A stretch of DNA of 64,000 bases from Phycisphaerales bacterium (GCA_030602885.1 JAUVYV010000009.1:1-64000); one strand, 5' to 3'. Shown: positions 32,750 through 42,868, counted from the stretch's first letter. The notes: generated by a model from the letters alone, not told the origin. Program-made: numbers and translations.

Positions 32750-34258
32750 TTATTTAAGCAGCGTTTGCAATCGCCCGGCGAGGGCTTTAATCAACCTGGA
32801 ATCCCTGTGTTCTTTTGTGATATTGACGTTGCCGTGAGGGTCGTTCTGGAGGTCATATAATTCGACGCCGGCGATACTATCGTCTTTGAGCCGGCGCCAT
32901 TGGGCGTAGCGGTAGCGTTCGGTGCGTATTGAATAGCACATCATAGCTGCCTGCGGACCGCCCTTGTACTGGCTTAGGGCGATGTCGGTCCATTGATGTT
33001 TTGGATCGGCGAGAAGTTTCTTTAGTGACTTTCCCTGGCAGTGACTGGGAACAAAGAGACCTGCCATATCGGCGAGTGTCGGATACATGTCGAGGAATTC
33101 GACGATTGCGGGGCAGGAATCTTTTTCGATGCCGGGGCCGGCGAAGATAAGCGGCAGGCGGTTTGTAAACTCCCAGTTGACGTGTTTTGCCCAGATGCCG
33201 TTTTCGCCGAGGTGAAAGCCGTTGTCGCCCCAGAGGCAGATGAGGGTATTGTCCGCCAGGCCGAGTTCATCGAGCGTTTCGAGCAGCCGGCCTATCTGGG
33301 CATCGATGTATGAGACACAGGCGTAGTAGCCGTGGGTGAGCTGGCGTTTCTTTTTTTCGCTGAGGGGCCCTTCTTCGGGGATGTCGCCGTAGGCGCGTAA
33401 CTCGAAAAAATCGGTTGCCATGAATTTTTTGATGTTTTTTGGTAAGAACTGGTTGTCGGGGAGCTTGAGTTTTTCGGGGTCGTACATATCCCAGTACTTC
33501 TTCGGAGCGGCAAGAGGCAGGTGCGGTTTTATAAAGCCGGCGCCGACGAAGAAAGGGCGGTCTTTATTGTCTTTTATGAACCGGATGGTTTCATTAGTTA
33601 TCCAGCCGTCGGGGTAGGCGTTGTCGGGCACGTCGGTCATTTCGATTGATGGTGGTGCGGGGATGGTCTTATCGGCCCTGGTCTGTCGGGTGGCGGCACC
33701 TTTGTTTTGCTTTGCAGATGCTTCTTTCAAGTCCTTGTTTTTTTTCAGGGCATAAGCATTGGAGTGCCAGGTGTAGCCGTCGGGGGTTGGAAATAAAGGT
33801 TTCTCGTCCCAGGATTTGGGAAAGTCCATTGGGTTGTTGAAGATTTTTCCGAATCGGGCGGTGCGGTAGCCGTTGTCTTTGAAGTGTTGACTCATAACCA
33901 GACAGTGAGGCACTTTTGAGTCGGCGTTCTCGAACCAATATACCTTCGATGTATCCGGGCGCAGACCTGTCATAACGCTTGCGCGTGACGGTCCGCAAAC
34001 GGGGAATTGACAGTAGGCCCTTTCGAAAAGCATACCTCGGGCGGCGAGGCGGTCAATGTTCGGCGTAATTGCCTGTTTGTCGCCGTAGCAGCCGAGGGCA
34101 CAGCGCAGGTCGTCGACGGGAATAAAGAGAATGTTCGGTTTTCTGCCGGATTGTGCCGCAAAAGTACCGGCGAAAGGCAGCACCGTCAGGGCCAACCCCC
34201 CTGCCGCTTTCTGCAGGAATTGCCTTCTGTCGATTCGATTTGTGCTATTGTTTTTCAT
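32750..34258 (-). CDS. Tat-exported sulfatase, iduronate-2-sulfatase-like
   Basis: A 502-residue type I sulfatase hydrolysing sulfate esters, most likely on a polysaccharide. It has a Tat signal (DRRQFLQKAAGG) and metal-binding IPVDDLR near 46-52. The formylglycine site is Cys88 in VCGPSRASVMTG. Also present are PFFVGAGFIKPHLPL and LWGDNGFHLGENG. The pattern of FIKPHLPL and DIPEEGPLS resembles iduronate-2-sulfatases of planctomycete and Bacteroidetes loci. The start at 34258 has aaaggag about 7 bases upstream; it overlaps the upstream sulfatase gene by 14 bases. Maturation needs a formylglycine-generating enzyme not in this window. Confidence 0.92.
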   Translation of the reverse strand: MKNNSTNRIDRRQFLQKAAGGLALTVLPFAGTFAAQSGRKPNILFIPVDDLRCALGCYGDKQAITPNIDRLAARGMLFERAYCQFPVCGPSRASVMTGLRPDTSKVYWFENADSKVPHCLVMSQHFKDNGYRTARFGKIFNNPMDFPKSWDEKPLFPTPDGYTWHSNAYALKKNKDLKEASAKQNKGAATRQTRADKTIPAPPSIEMTDVPDNAYPDGWITNETIRFIKDNKDRPFFVGAGFIKPHLPLAAPKKYWDMYDPEKLKLPDNQFLPKNIKKFMATDFFELRAYGDIPEEGPLSEKKKRQLTHGYYACVSYIDAQIGRLLETLDELGLADNTLICLWGDNGFHLGENGIWAKHVNWEFTNRLPLIFAGPGIEKDSCPAIVEFLDMYPTLADMAGLFVPSHCQGKSLKKLLADPKHQWTDIALSQYKGGPQAAMMCYSIRTERYRYAQWRRLKDDSIAGVELYDLQNDPHGNVNITKEHRDSRLIKALAGRLQTLLK

Positions 34259-35789
34259 TGTCTTGTCTCCTTTCACCACTTGCTTTGTACCGGGGATTGG
34301 GGCCGGGCATTTTGGCGTTGACGGATTTTAGCCAATTGTGGAGCATCTGCTGTAGGCTGGCGGCTTTTTCGGGCATCTGGTCGGCAAGGTCGTGCTGCTC
34401 GGCGATGTCGTCTTTGAGGTTGTAAAGTTCAACGCGGTTGTCTTCATACCATTCGATGAGTTTGTAGTCAGCGAGGCGGAGGGCACCGGCGGGTCTGTGG
34501 CCGCTTGGGTGGTAATGTGGATAGTGCCAGTAAATCGCTTCTCGAACCAGGGACTGCTCACCTTTTAGCAGCGGGATAATGCTAACGCCATCCGCATGCT
34601 GGTCCGGGATGAGTGGTAAGCCAGCCATTTGGAGCATAGTCGGGTAGAAGTCGGTGCTGGTAACAGGCTCATCACAGGTCGAGCCCGGTCTTGTGATACC
34701 GGGCCATTTGATAATCATCGGTTCGCGAATACCGCCTTCGTAGAGCCAGCCCTTACCTTCTCTCAGCGGCAGGTTAGCTGTCGGAACAAGCCCTGCTGTT
34801 GCCCTTGGTTTAGCGATTGTCCCTATCTGCGTGGAAAGGCCGCCGTTGTCGGACATGAAGATGACTATCGTGTTTTCAGTCAGACCCAGTCCTGCAAGCC
34901 GCTTTATCACACGGCCAACACTATCGTCCACACTTTCGACCATACCGGCGTAGGGCGGGTAGTCCTGTATCTGCCTGGTGACGACATTGTCGTCCTGGAC
35001 AAATCTCGGACGGTCGGGTGATGGCAGCTTTGCGGCCTTTTGCTTGTATTTTGCTGTGAGAACTTTTTTCGACTGGATAGGTTTGTGGACTGCGTAGTGA
35101 GACAGGTACAAAAAGAACGGTCTGTTCCTGTTTTTTTCGATGAATTTCAGTGCTTCATCGGTAAGCCGGTCGGTAAGATACTCGCCTTTCTTGCCGCCGG
35201 CGAGGTTTTCGAGTTTTTGGTTTCTCCTTCTGTACGGGTAGAAGTAACTGGGGGGCTGGCCGCGATGGTTTCCAGCTATGTTGATATCAAATCCCTGATG
35301 TTCGGGATAGTAGGGTTTGTCGCCGAGGTGCCATTTTCCGATAGAGGCGGTGGCATAGCCGGCCTGGGCGAGGACTTCGGCGATGGTAAGCTCAGCGAGG
35401 ACAAGCTGCTGATTGAATTGTGGTGGGATTAGCTTTCGGGAGCCTGGGGCGTCGATGCTCTGCAGGCCCGGGATCCAGTCGGTAAGGTTGAGACGGGCGG
35501 GGTATTTGCCGGTAAGGATACTGGCGCGGGTTGGCGAGCAGACGGGGCAGGCGGCGTAGGCGCTGGTGAATTTCATCGCTTGTGCTGCGAGCCGGTCAAT
35601 GTTCGGTGTCTCGTAGAAACTGCTGCCGTAACAGCCGAGGTCGGTGTAGCCGAGGTCGTCGACAAGAAAGAATACAAAATTGGGTTTACCGCTAAGCCGG
35701 CCCGGCCTTTGGGTGAAGCTTGCACAACCCTGAATAGCCAATGAGCCAATGACGGAGCCGGCGGTTTTCAGGAAATCGCGGCGGTTCAT
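34245..35789 (-). CDS. Exported sulfatase, arylsulfatase A-like
   Basis: A 514-residue type I sulfatase. A Tat-type NRRDFLKTAGS signal is followed by a possible lipobox Cys22 (LAIQGC), so it may be a lipoprotein. FFLVDDLGYTDLGCYG supplies the metal ligands. The formylglycine site is Cys84 in CSPTRASILTG, and GKWHLGDKP and FMSDNGG complete the active site. It differs from the neighbouring sulfatase, so the pair probably removes sulfate from two positions of one glycan. Confidence 0.93.
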   Translation of the reverse strand: MNRRDFLKTAGSVIGSLAIQGCASFTQRPGRLSGKPNFVFFLVDDLGYTDLGCYGSSFYETPNIDRLAAQAMKFTSAYAACPVCSPTRASILTGKYPARLNLTDWIPGLQSIDAPGSRKLIPPQFNQQLVLAELTIAEVLAQAGYATASIGKWHLGDKPYYPEHQGFDINIAGNHRGQPPSYFYPYRRRNQKLENLAGGKKGEYLTDRLTDEALKFIEKNRNRPFFLYLSHYAVHKPIQSKKVLTAKYKQKAAKLPSPDRPRFVQDDNVVTRQIQDYPPYAGMVESVDDSVGRVIKRLAGLGLTENTIVIFMSDNGGLSTQIGTIAKPRATAGLVPTANLPLREGKGWLYEGGIREPMIIKWPGITRPGSTCDEPVTSTDFYPTMLQMAGLPLIPDQHADGVSIIPLLKGEQSLVREAIYWHYPHYHPSGHRPAGALRLADYKLIEWYEDNRVELYNLKDDIAEQHDLADQMPEKAASLQQMLHNWLKSVNAKMPGPNPRYKASGERRQDNEKQ

Positions 35790-35834
35790 AGGTGTTTCCC
35801 TGCCTGGAAGTTGAGTTTTTCTATTACAATTTGG

Positions 35835-37280
35835 TTATACGGCCTCGTTGACGAATTTGATATTCTTGAATTTGCAGAAGAACTCGAGTTCTCTGGTGAT
35901 ATCTCCGTAGCAGGTTTGTCGGTGCAGGCCGCTCGACCAGTTTCGCCACAGCTTAGTGATGTCGCCATCGACCTTGACGGCAATCTTGGTGCGGCAGCCC
36001 CTGTCGTGCTCGAGAGAGACCATCCGTTCGGTTATCTCACCGGTAAAGTAGAGCATCAGGTCGGTCCCAATCAGTATAGACTGGGTGACTTTCTGACCGG
36101 TGCGCATCTCGACCTGGCAGACGGCGCCTTCCTGGCGTTCCATAATGGTGCGAATCTTGAATGGAGCGGATGGACCGTTGGGGCCATCCATCTTGTTGGT
36201 GCCGAGGCAGTGAGCAAGGATTATCGTGTCTTTTGATTCATCGACTGTCGGGTCAGAGATAAACCCGGGTCTGCCGCAAAGACCCTGCAATATAATATGG
36301 GTCATTGCGCATCGCAGGTCGGACTCACAGATACCGCCCAATCCCATATTGTTGAGCCGGGTAAATCCGATGCAGGGGAATGCGTGTGCCTTGCAGAGCG
36401 GCTTGTACATAGAGCCGTAGCAATCGGCGGTCATTACGGTCGCATTTTCCTCATCGAGCATTTTTTCAAAGGCGAGTGCAAGCCGGCACGACTTGACGAT
36501 TTCTTCCTCGGATGGTTCGACCACTCTATCGGCGGCTTTTATCCAGCGGTCGGCCTCTGCCTTTGCGTCGGCGTCCGGGATGGAATTATAGACATCGAGC
36601 ACTTCTTTGAGATCGACCTTCTTTATTTCAGTTCCGAATTTATCCTTTATTTCGCTGGTATAATCGACAGGCATGCTTCTGGTGATGTTGAGGATTTTGG
36701 CTTCTCTCAGGTGGTGGATGGCGCGGAATGGCCTTATTGCAACGGCAAGCTGCTTGTAATCGGTTGTGAGCATGCAGTCAACGTTAGCGACCCGTTTTCG
36801 CAGGTCCCCGAAGCTTACCCAATCATGCCCGGAATAGGGAATCGCAAAAATCATCGTGGGTTTTCCCAGGCGGACGAGCTGCTCGATAATGCGCATAACA
36901 CCGATATTGAGCTGAATCACGAGGATGCCGTCGACATCCTCGAATTTGCCTTTGAGCCGGGCGAGCTGCTCACTTGAAGTAACAAGCTCATCGACCACAA
37001 AATCCACGTCGGCCAGCTCGTCGGCCAGCTTCGCAAACTCGGCTTTGTAAGAACGGATTTCAGCGTCCAAATCCATGTTCGCTTTGGGCCACAGAGCGCC
37101 TGGTCCTATGCTGCCCAGGAAAATCCGTGCGACCTTTACTTTCGACCCTCTGCATCCGGGGCTTATTATCTTCGAGCCGGCTGAATTCGCGGCAAAGCCG
37201 AGGATGCCGGAAGAGGCAAGAACAACGCTCCCCGCAGCCGTGGCCTGCATGAATTCTCTTCGATTAAGTTCACTTTCCAT
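35835..37280 (-). CDS. Tat-exported fucose/arabinose isomerase-like protein
   Basis: A 481-residue protein related to the L-fucose isomerase C-terminal-domain family. It has a Tat signal (NRREFMQATAAGSVVLASSG) and a FucI/AraA-like fold: an N-terminal part with DVDGILVIQLNIGVMRIIEQL, then ESDLRCAMTHIILQGLCGRPGF and a C-terminal sugar-binding part with HCLGTNKMDGP. Exported isomerase-like proteins of this type are frequent in planctomycete sulfatase loci. Whether they isomerise or only bind sugar is unknown, and metal ligands could not be confirmed. It precedes the two sulfatases on the same strand. Confidence 0.82.
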   Translation of the reverse strand: MESELNRREFMQATAAGSVVLASSGILGFAANSAGSKIISPGCRGSKVKVARIFLGSIGPGALWPKANMDLDAEIRSYKAEFAKLADELADVDFVVDELVTSSEQLARLKGKFEDVDGILVIQLNIGVMRIIEQLVRLGKPTMIFAIPYSGHDWVSFGDLRKRVANVDCMLTTDYKQLAVAIRPFRAIHHLREAKILNITRSMPVDYTSEIKDKFGTEIKKVDLKEVLDVYNSIPDADAKAEADRWIKAADRVVEPSEEEIVKSCRLALAFEKMLDEENATVMTADCYGSMYKPLCKAHAFPCIGFTRLNNMGLGGICESDLRCAMTHIILQGLCGRPGFISDPTVDESKDTIILAHCLGTNKMDGPNGPSAPFKIRTIMERQEGAVCQVEMRTGQKVTQSILIGTDLMLYFTGEITERMVSLEHDRGCRTKIAVKVDGDITKLWRNWSSGLHRQTCYGDITRELEFFCKFKNIKFVNEAV

Positions 37281-37333
37281 ATCAATCTCCTTTATTTTGA
37301 GTCGGTTATCGAGTGCGGCATTTCACGTTCCTG

Positions 37334-40300
37334 TCATCGTTCAAGCACGGCCAACTGGGCCTTTGCCCAGAGATGGTTGGGGTTCAGCTCGACTGCCTTT
37401 TGGAATTCTGTCTTTGCGTTTTCATACCGGCGTTTGCCCTGATAACCGAGGCCGAGTGTAAAGTGGGCCTGGGCCAGCCGCATCTCTCCGGTCTCCTTTT
37501 CACCAAATTTTGCGAAGAAGTCCATACGCGCATCGCCGCTGAGTTCCTTTTGTCCTGTTTCAATAAGCTCATCGAAAATCTGCCGCGCATCATCAGCCTG
37601 ATCCGTTTTCTGCAGAGCGAGCGCTCTAAACCACCGCGTCTGCGGCCATCTTCCTGCACCCTCATGTTCGGCGGCCAGCTTGTAATGGTGCTGTGCCTTG
37701 TCACTGTCTGACATTGCTTCGTACGCCGCGCCGATGCTGTAGTTAATCCGCGAGAGGTGCTTGTCCTCTTCGAGCCGGCCAATCTCGATATTGTCCGGCG
37801 TTTCGTTGGCGGCGAGCATATCCTCGAGGGCTGCGTTGTAATTGCCTGCGTCAAATTTGCGACGGCTTCTGAGCAGATGTGCATCGACATAAACGTCGCG
37901 AATCCGCCCGCTGCCTTCCCATGCGTTGAAGTGATTCGTTTTGAGATGCTCGATGGCCTCGTCATATCTGCCCATCAGGACCAGTACCGAGATAAACTGC
38001 AGGTAGCTGTCGTCGCGTTGTTTCACCGTCTCAACATCTTTCTCAAGCAGGGCAAGTCGTCTCTCGGGCTGCCGGCCTCCTATCTCATAGAGCATATCAA
38101 GCTCGGCCAGAACGCGAGCGTCTCTGCTGTTACATTCGATGGACTTTTCGTAGCTCTTGATCGCCTTGGCGATGTCGTTTTGTGAGCGGTAGTAGGCCCA
38201 GCCGAGGTTGCGATGGACGGTTGCGAAGGCCCCGTCGAGGTCTCTGGATTTTTCCCAGGCGGTGATTGCCTTTTCGGGCTGCTTGTCGTAGAGCAGATTG
38301 CCCAGGTAATAGTATGCTCGTGCATCACCTGGATTGCGGCGTATAGCAGCATCAAGCACCTGTATAGACTCGCTGCGGAAGGGGAAGCAGAAGTCGGGCG
38401 GCATCTTCGCGGCTTCGGCATAGTACCTGGCAGCGTTGGCCTTGTCGGTTTTGTTCTGATAGAGATAGCCAAGATAGTAGTAAACCATCGGGTATGTGCT
38501 CAAAGGTTTTTTATTCGCAGCGACGGCCCGCTGGAGGATATCAATCGCGTTATCGTATAGGCCGCAGTTGAGATAATCGACGGCGAGCTCGAGATAAGCC
38601 TGCGTTTCGTCTCGCATTTTGGTTTTGAGGTCGCTGAGGGTTTTGTCTGCCTTACTCTTTTCGCTCATTGCCGTCTCAATCAGGTACATTTCATTGGCTG
38701 CGAGGAAATCGAGAGGGTCTGTGGCAAGACTTTTAAGGGCAAACTGTTTTGCCTCATCGAGCCGGCCGAGGTTTCGCAGTATGGCGACCTTAAGGCCCAT
38801 TACTCTTGTGTTGCGTACATCGGTGGAGAGGGAATTGTCAATTTGCTCGAGCGCAAGGGCGAAGCTGGCTTTATTACAGGACAATTCCGCAAGCTGGTAA
38901 TAAGCGGGCGAATGAAATGCATGGTCCCAGCTCGCTTTGTAGAAGTTGTCGTATGCTTCGTCGAGTTTTCCCTGTGCCCGCAGGGCAAGGGCCAGTTGGT
39001 AATAGGCCTCGCAGTTGCGTGGTCGGGTGTAGTTTTTGCTGATTCGCGCAACTGCGGTTCGCAGTTTCTCTTCCGCCTCGGCGAACATTGCGCGTTTACT
39101 GTAATCAATGCCGAGTGCCGTGTTGACTCGCGAATCGCCCGGGTCCCTTTTGAGAGCTTCTTCGTAATAAGGATACGGGTCAACGGTCGGGTTGTAGAAC
39201 TGCTGGATTCTCCGGCCTATCAGGTAAAGCTCTTCGATAGTCTTGACGTCGGCGGCTTCGGGTGGTGGTTCGACGACGGGCGGCAGTTCGGGGTTGAATT
39301 TCTTCTCGACGGGTCTGTAGGAGATGATTACGTCCTTCTCGGACGAATATAGTATGGCCTCGAGGTCGCTTTCTTTCGTGCCTTCGGGGATGGAAACCTC
39401 CTTGCCGAACGCCTTGTCGGGGCCGATGTATATTTTTTCGGCATAGAGGATTTTGTCGCCGGCCTTGAGGACGGCTTGTGCGCCCGTGAACTGAGATGTG
39501 GCGTTGAAGCCGAATTTTGCGGTATTGTCGTTGACTAATTCAAGGTTGACGGCGGCGTTGAGGTTTGCGTTTTTGAAGCCGCCTATTTCACGGACCGGGT
39601 ACCAGAACATCGTCCAGGTCTTGACCTCGTAGGGGCCTATCCAGCTATAGTCGGGCTGATTGTCGCTGAAGGCGCCGACCATCAGCTCAGTGTATGGGTC
39701 GGCGTTGTCGGCGAGTATTTTGTCCCACATTCTGCCGCGAGGGCCGGGGCCCCACTGCCATAGTTTTCCGTTTGGGCTTATGTGATGGTTGACTATGCTG
39801 ACGACGCCGGCCTGTTTGCCGTGGTCGTATCCGCCGGAAAAATTCTCCCTCATATCCCAGGCGAAGAACGAGACAGGGTTGGGGTGATTCTGCCACCGTG
39901 AAAGGTCAACGCCCGTGTAATCAACGCCGCGGTAGCTGCTGTGCCCGATGGGCCAGTGAATGAACTCGTTCTTGGCGTGATAGACCGCATAGTCAACCGA
40001 AGGCGGGAAAATCACCTGGTAGTCACTGTTGGCGTGGACTGCGACGTTGGCCCAGAAGAGCAGCGAATGAGTATATGGGCTTCGGTTGAAGATTTTGCCG
40101 GTGATTTGCATGTAGGATTTTCCCGGATAGACCGTCGCACCGAGTAGCCATTTCATACGGTGGCGCAGTTCCGTTTCGCCGAACCAGAGGGTCTTGCTGC
40201 CGTCCGGGTTTTCAACAATTGTATAATCGACGGGCATCAGGGTTGTGTTTCTGTGGTGGTGCAGGACACACCATTCGATGCCGCCGGATACCCAGGCGCC

Positions 40301-40699
40301 TAACATACCGATAAGAGCCGGTTTTATTACTTCCTGACGGTAGAAGAAGTCGTAGTTGTTCGTCTTATCGAGCGCGGTAAACAGCCGGCCGCCTATCTCA
40401 GGCAGAAACGAGACCTTTATGTATTCATTTTCGAGATAGACGGCATTGTAGGTTTTGTCCTGAAGTTCGTCGGTGAGGTTATCGAGGAATGGGTAGGGAT
40501 AGATGACTTTCGATGCGCCCTGATAGACCTCGCCCTTGAAGAACATCGGGTTCGAGTCCGGCTCAGCCACCTTGTACGTGGGCAGAATGAGCGGCTCAGT
40601 CCAGATTTTAACCGCTGATTCCGCCTGCACTGTGCCGCCAAGGGCAACGAGAAGGACTGTAAACAGGGTTGCTGCTGTGGAAAGCGTCCTGCCGGCCAT
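37334..40699 (-). CDS. DUF5107 and TPR exported protein
   Basis: A 1121-residue protein with a signal peptide (about 1-27). The first half (about 35-400) is a DUF5107, galactose-mutarotase-like beta-sandwich with EIGGRLFTALDKTNNYDFFYR and WVSGGIEWCVLHHHRNT. The second half (about 490-1121) is a long TPR array (ARAYYYLGNLLYDKQPEKAI, LGLGYQGKRRYENAKTEF). This combination is typical of carbohydrate-associated proteins of Planctomycetes and Bacteroidetes. A carbohydrate-binding or processing role in the periplasm is likely but unproven. It leads the sulfatase/isomerase gene group on the minus strand. Confidence 0.88.
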   Translation of the reverse strand: MAGRTLSTAATLFTVLLVALGGTVQAESAVKIWTEPLILPTYKVAEPDSNPMFFKGEVYQGASKVIYPYPFLDNLTDELQDKTYNAVYLENEYIKVSFLPEIGGRLFTALDKTNNYDFFYRQEVIKPALIGMLGAWVSGGIEWCVLHHHRNTTLMPVDYTIVENPDGSKTLWFGETELRHRMKWLLGATVYPGKSYMQITGKIFNRSPYTHSLLFWANVAVHANSDYQVIFPPSVDYAVYHAKNEFIHWPIGHSSYRGVDYTGVDLSRWQNHPNPVSFFAWDMRENFSGGYDHGKQAGVVSIVNHHISPNGKLWQWGPGPRGRMWDKILADNADPYTELMVGAFSDNQPDYSWIGPYEVKTWTMFWYPVREIGGFKNANLNAAVNLELVNDNTAKFGFNATSQFTGAQAVLKAGDKILYAEKIYIGPDKAFGKEVSIPEGTKESDLEAILYSSEKDVIISYRPVEKKFNPELPPVVEPPPEAADVKTIEELYLIGRRIQQFYNPTVDPYPYYEEALKRDPGDSRVNTALGIDYSKRAMFAEAEEKLRTAVARISKNYTRPRNCEAYYQLALALRAQGKLDEAYDNFYKASWDHAFHSPAYYQLAELSCNKASFALALEQIDNSLSTDVRNTRVMGLKVAILRNLGRLDEAKQFALKSLATDPLDFLAANEMYLIETAMSEKSKADKTLSDLKTKMRDETQAYLELAVDYLNCGLYDNAIDILQRAVAANKKPLSTYPMVYYYLGYLYQNKTDKANAARYYAEAAKMPPDFCFPFRSESIQVLDAAIRRNPGDARAYYYLGNLLYDKQPEKAITAWEKSRDLDGAFATVHRNLGWAYYRSQNDIAKAIKSYEKSIECNSRDARVLAELDMLYEIGGRQPERRLALLEKDVETVKQRDDSYLQFISVLVLMGRYDEAIEHLKTNHFNAWEGSGRIRDVYVDAHLLRSRRKFDAGNYNAALEDMLAANETPDNIEIGRLEEDKHLSRINYSIGAAYEAMSDSDKAQHHYKLAAEHEGAGRWPQTRWFRALALQKTDQADDARQIFDELIETGQKELSGDARMDFFAKFGEKETGEMRLAQAHFTLGLGYQGKRRYENAKTEFQKAVELNPNHLWAKAQLAVLER

Positions 40700-40720
40700 T
40701 TCGGTCCTCCTATAAAGATT

Positions 40721-42868
40721 CTACATTTTTGAAAGCCGGGCGTATTTTACCCTGAGCGACGTCGTTTGTCCGCTGTTAAATTCGACGACAACTATGCTGT
40801 TTTCGCCCATATCGGTAAATTCCTTTACAGTTCCAGGGCCGAATTTTTTGTGGGCGACCAAATCGCCCCGACGGAATCGGGGCGATAATTGATTATTGAT
40901 GACTGATGATTGATTATTAAGAATTGCGGATTGAAAAGCAGCTTCAGAGAAGTCGAGGCCTAATTCGAAGAGGAACTGCGAGGGAATGGTCCGCAGGAAC
41001 TGGCCTCGAATCGTTCGGTATCGGGCACAGCTTATATTAAGATTATTTTTTGCACGGGTTATGCCGACGAAAAAGAGCCGCCTTTCCTCTTCAGTCTCAT
41101 CACCGTTATCTGCGCTTCTCTCATGCGGAAGCAGCCCTTCCTCGACGCCGACGATAAAGACGTTGTCAAATTCGAGTCCTTTCGCGGTGTGGAGTGTCAT
41201 AAGCGCCACGCGGCCGCAGGCCGGGTCGTAAGCGTCGGCATCGCTGAAAAGCGATATCTGCTGGAGGTAATCGATAAGCGACGGCTCCTCCGCCTGCTCG
41301 TCGTACTGCACTGTTGCGCTTATTAGCTCATTGATATTCTCGATGGCGTTCTTTCCCTCGGCCCCCTGAGCCTTGAGCACGCCTTCAAGTCCCGATTCGA
41401 CAAAGACCTCCTCTGCCAGCGGCGTAACTTTACCGCTCGAGTGCTTCGTAAGCCCTTCCATCATTTTGAGAAAGGCAGCGATCCTGCTTTTCGGCGCGTT
41501 GGAAAGGGAGGATATTTGCGGTGCTCTTTTTAGTGCGACGAAGCAGCCGATATTGTTACGCGCAGCGTAGTCACGCACCCTGTCGATAGTAGTCTTGCCG
41601 ATACCCCGCGTGGGCGTATTGATTATTCGCAGCAGCGCGATTTCATCGCTGGGATTTGCGAGGACCTTGAGATAGGCGAGCATGTCGCGTATCTCTTTTC
41701 TCGAATAGAACTCGACGCCGCGTACAATCTGGTAAGGGATCTTACTCTTGATAAGCGATTCTTCGAGCGCACGGCTCTGGGCGTTGACGCGGTAGAAGAC
41801 GGCGACGTCGCTGTGTGCCGTATCGGCCTTGAGCAATTCTCCGATTTTCTGCGCCACACCGTTTGCTTCCTGGTTTTCGTTTTCGAAGGCGTTAACGGTA
41901 ACGTCTCGGCCTGTGTGTCTTGTTGCAATAAGCCGTTTTTGCTTTCTGTTTTCGTTGCGAGCAATGAGGTTGTCGGCAACCGCGAGAATATTGGGTGTGC
42001 TTCGGAAGTTTTCTTCGAGTTTTACGATTGTCGCATCGGGCCAGTCATGCTCGAAGGCAAGTATGTTTCGTATATCGGCGCCTCGCCAGCGGTAGATTGA
42101 CTGGTCGGGGTCGCCGGTGGCGCAGATGTTGTTGTGCTGTGAGGCGAGGGCCTTTACGATTCTGTACTGGGCGTGGTTGGTGTCCTGGTATTCATCGATG
42201 AGCAGGAACTTGAAACGGCTGGAAAGCCGTGAGCACACATCGGCGCAGTTTTCGAGCAGCAGAGCTGCGTTCATCAGCAGGTCGTCAAAGTCCAGTGCAT
42301 TGTTTTCTTTAAGGATGTGCTGATAGCGGGCGTATATCTTAGCCAATGTTTTTGAGAAGTAATCATCTGTCTGCTGAGCGAATGTATCGACATCGAGCAG
42401 CTTGTTCTTCAGCGTGGATATTGCTTCGAGCATTCGCACGGGCGCAAAGTTTGTGGTGTCGAGATCGCAGAGCTTGATTGCTTCTTTGATGCATCGGCTC
42501 TGGTCGGCGGCGTCGTAGATGCTGAAGTTGGAGCTGATGTCGGCGTGGGAGGCGTATTGCCTGAGGATTCGGACGCACAGCGAGTGAAAAGTGCTGATAT
42601 GTGCACCGGCGGAGGCACCGAGCGCTGCGGCCCTTTGACGCATCTCCTCAGCAGCTTTATTGGTAAAGGTAATTGCGCAGATATTGTGCGGCCTGACGCC
42701 TGAATCAATAAGTGCTGCGATTCGATATGTAATGACGCGGGTTTTCCCGCTGCCCGGGCCTGCAATGACCAGCAAGGGCCCATCAACATGGAATACGGCT
42801 TTCTGCTGGGAAGGTGTGAGCTGACGAGCGAAGGCACGCGTGGTTGCTTTTTGGTCGGCTTTGGTCAT
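40721..42868 (-). CDS. pcrA: UvrD/PcrA-type DNA helicase
   Basis: A 715-residue superfamily 1A 3'-5' helicase in DNA repair. Motif I GPGSGKTRVITYR near 36-48, Ia ICAITFTNKAAEEM, II LIDEYQDTNHAQ near 226, III DPDQSIYRWRGA, IV RSTPNILAVADN, V/VI MTLHTAKGLEFDNVF and VGITRAKNNL are all visible. The C-terminus (RRGDLVAHKKFGPGTVKEF) is the Tudor-like domain that binds RNA polymerase in PcrA. A short Ser/Asn-rich low-complexity insert (ILNNQSSVINNQLS) precedes it. It overlaps the upstream gene by 4 bases (atga). Confidence 0.95.
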   Translation of the reverse strand: MTKADQKATTRAFARQLTPSQQKAVFHVDGPLLVIAGPGSGKTRVITYRIAALIDSGVRPHNICAITFTNKAAEEMRQRAAALGASAGAHISTFHSLCVRILRQYASHADISSNFSIYDAADQSRCIKEAIKLCDLDTTNFAPVRMLEAISTLKNKLLDVDTFAQQTDDYFSKTLAKIYARYQHILKENNALDFDDLLMNAALLLENCADVCSRLSSRFKFLLIDEYQDTNHAQYRIVKALASQHNNICATGDPDQSIYRWRGADIRNILAFEHDWPDATIVKLEENFRSTPNILAVADNLIARNENRKQKRLIATRHTGRDVTVNAFENENQEANGVAQKIGELLKADTAHSDVAVFYRVNAQSRALEESLIKSKIPYQIVRGVEFYSRKEIRDMLAYLKVLANPSDEIALLRIINTPTRGIGKTTIDRVRDYAARNNIGCFVALKRAPQISSLSNAPKSRIAAFLKMMEGLTKHSSGKVTPLAEEVFVESGLEGVLKAQGAEGKNAIENINELISATVQYDEQAEEPSLIDYLQQISLFSDADAYDPACGRVALMTLHTAKGLEFDNVFIVGVEEGLLPHERSADNGDETEEERRLFFVGITRAKNNLNISCARYRTIRGQFLRTIPSQFLFELGLDFSEAAFQSAILNNQSSVINNQLSPRFRRGDLVAHKKFGPGTVKEFTDMGENSIVVVEFNSGQTTSLRVKYARLSKM

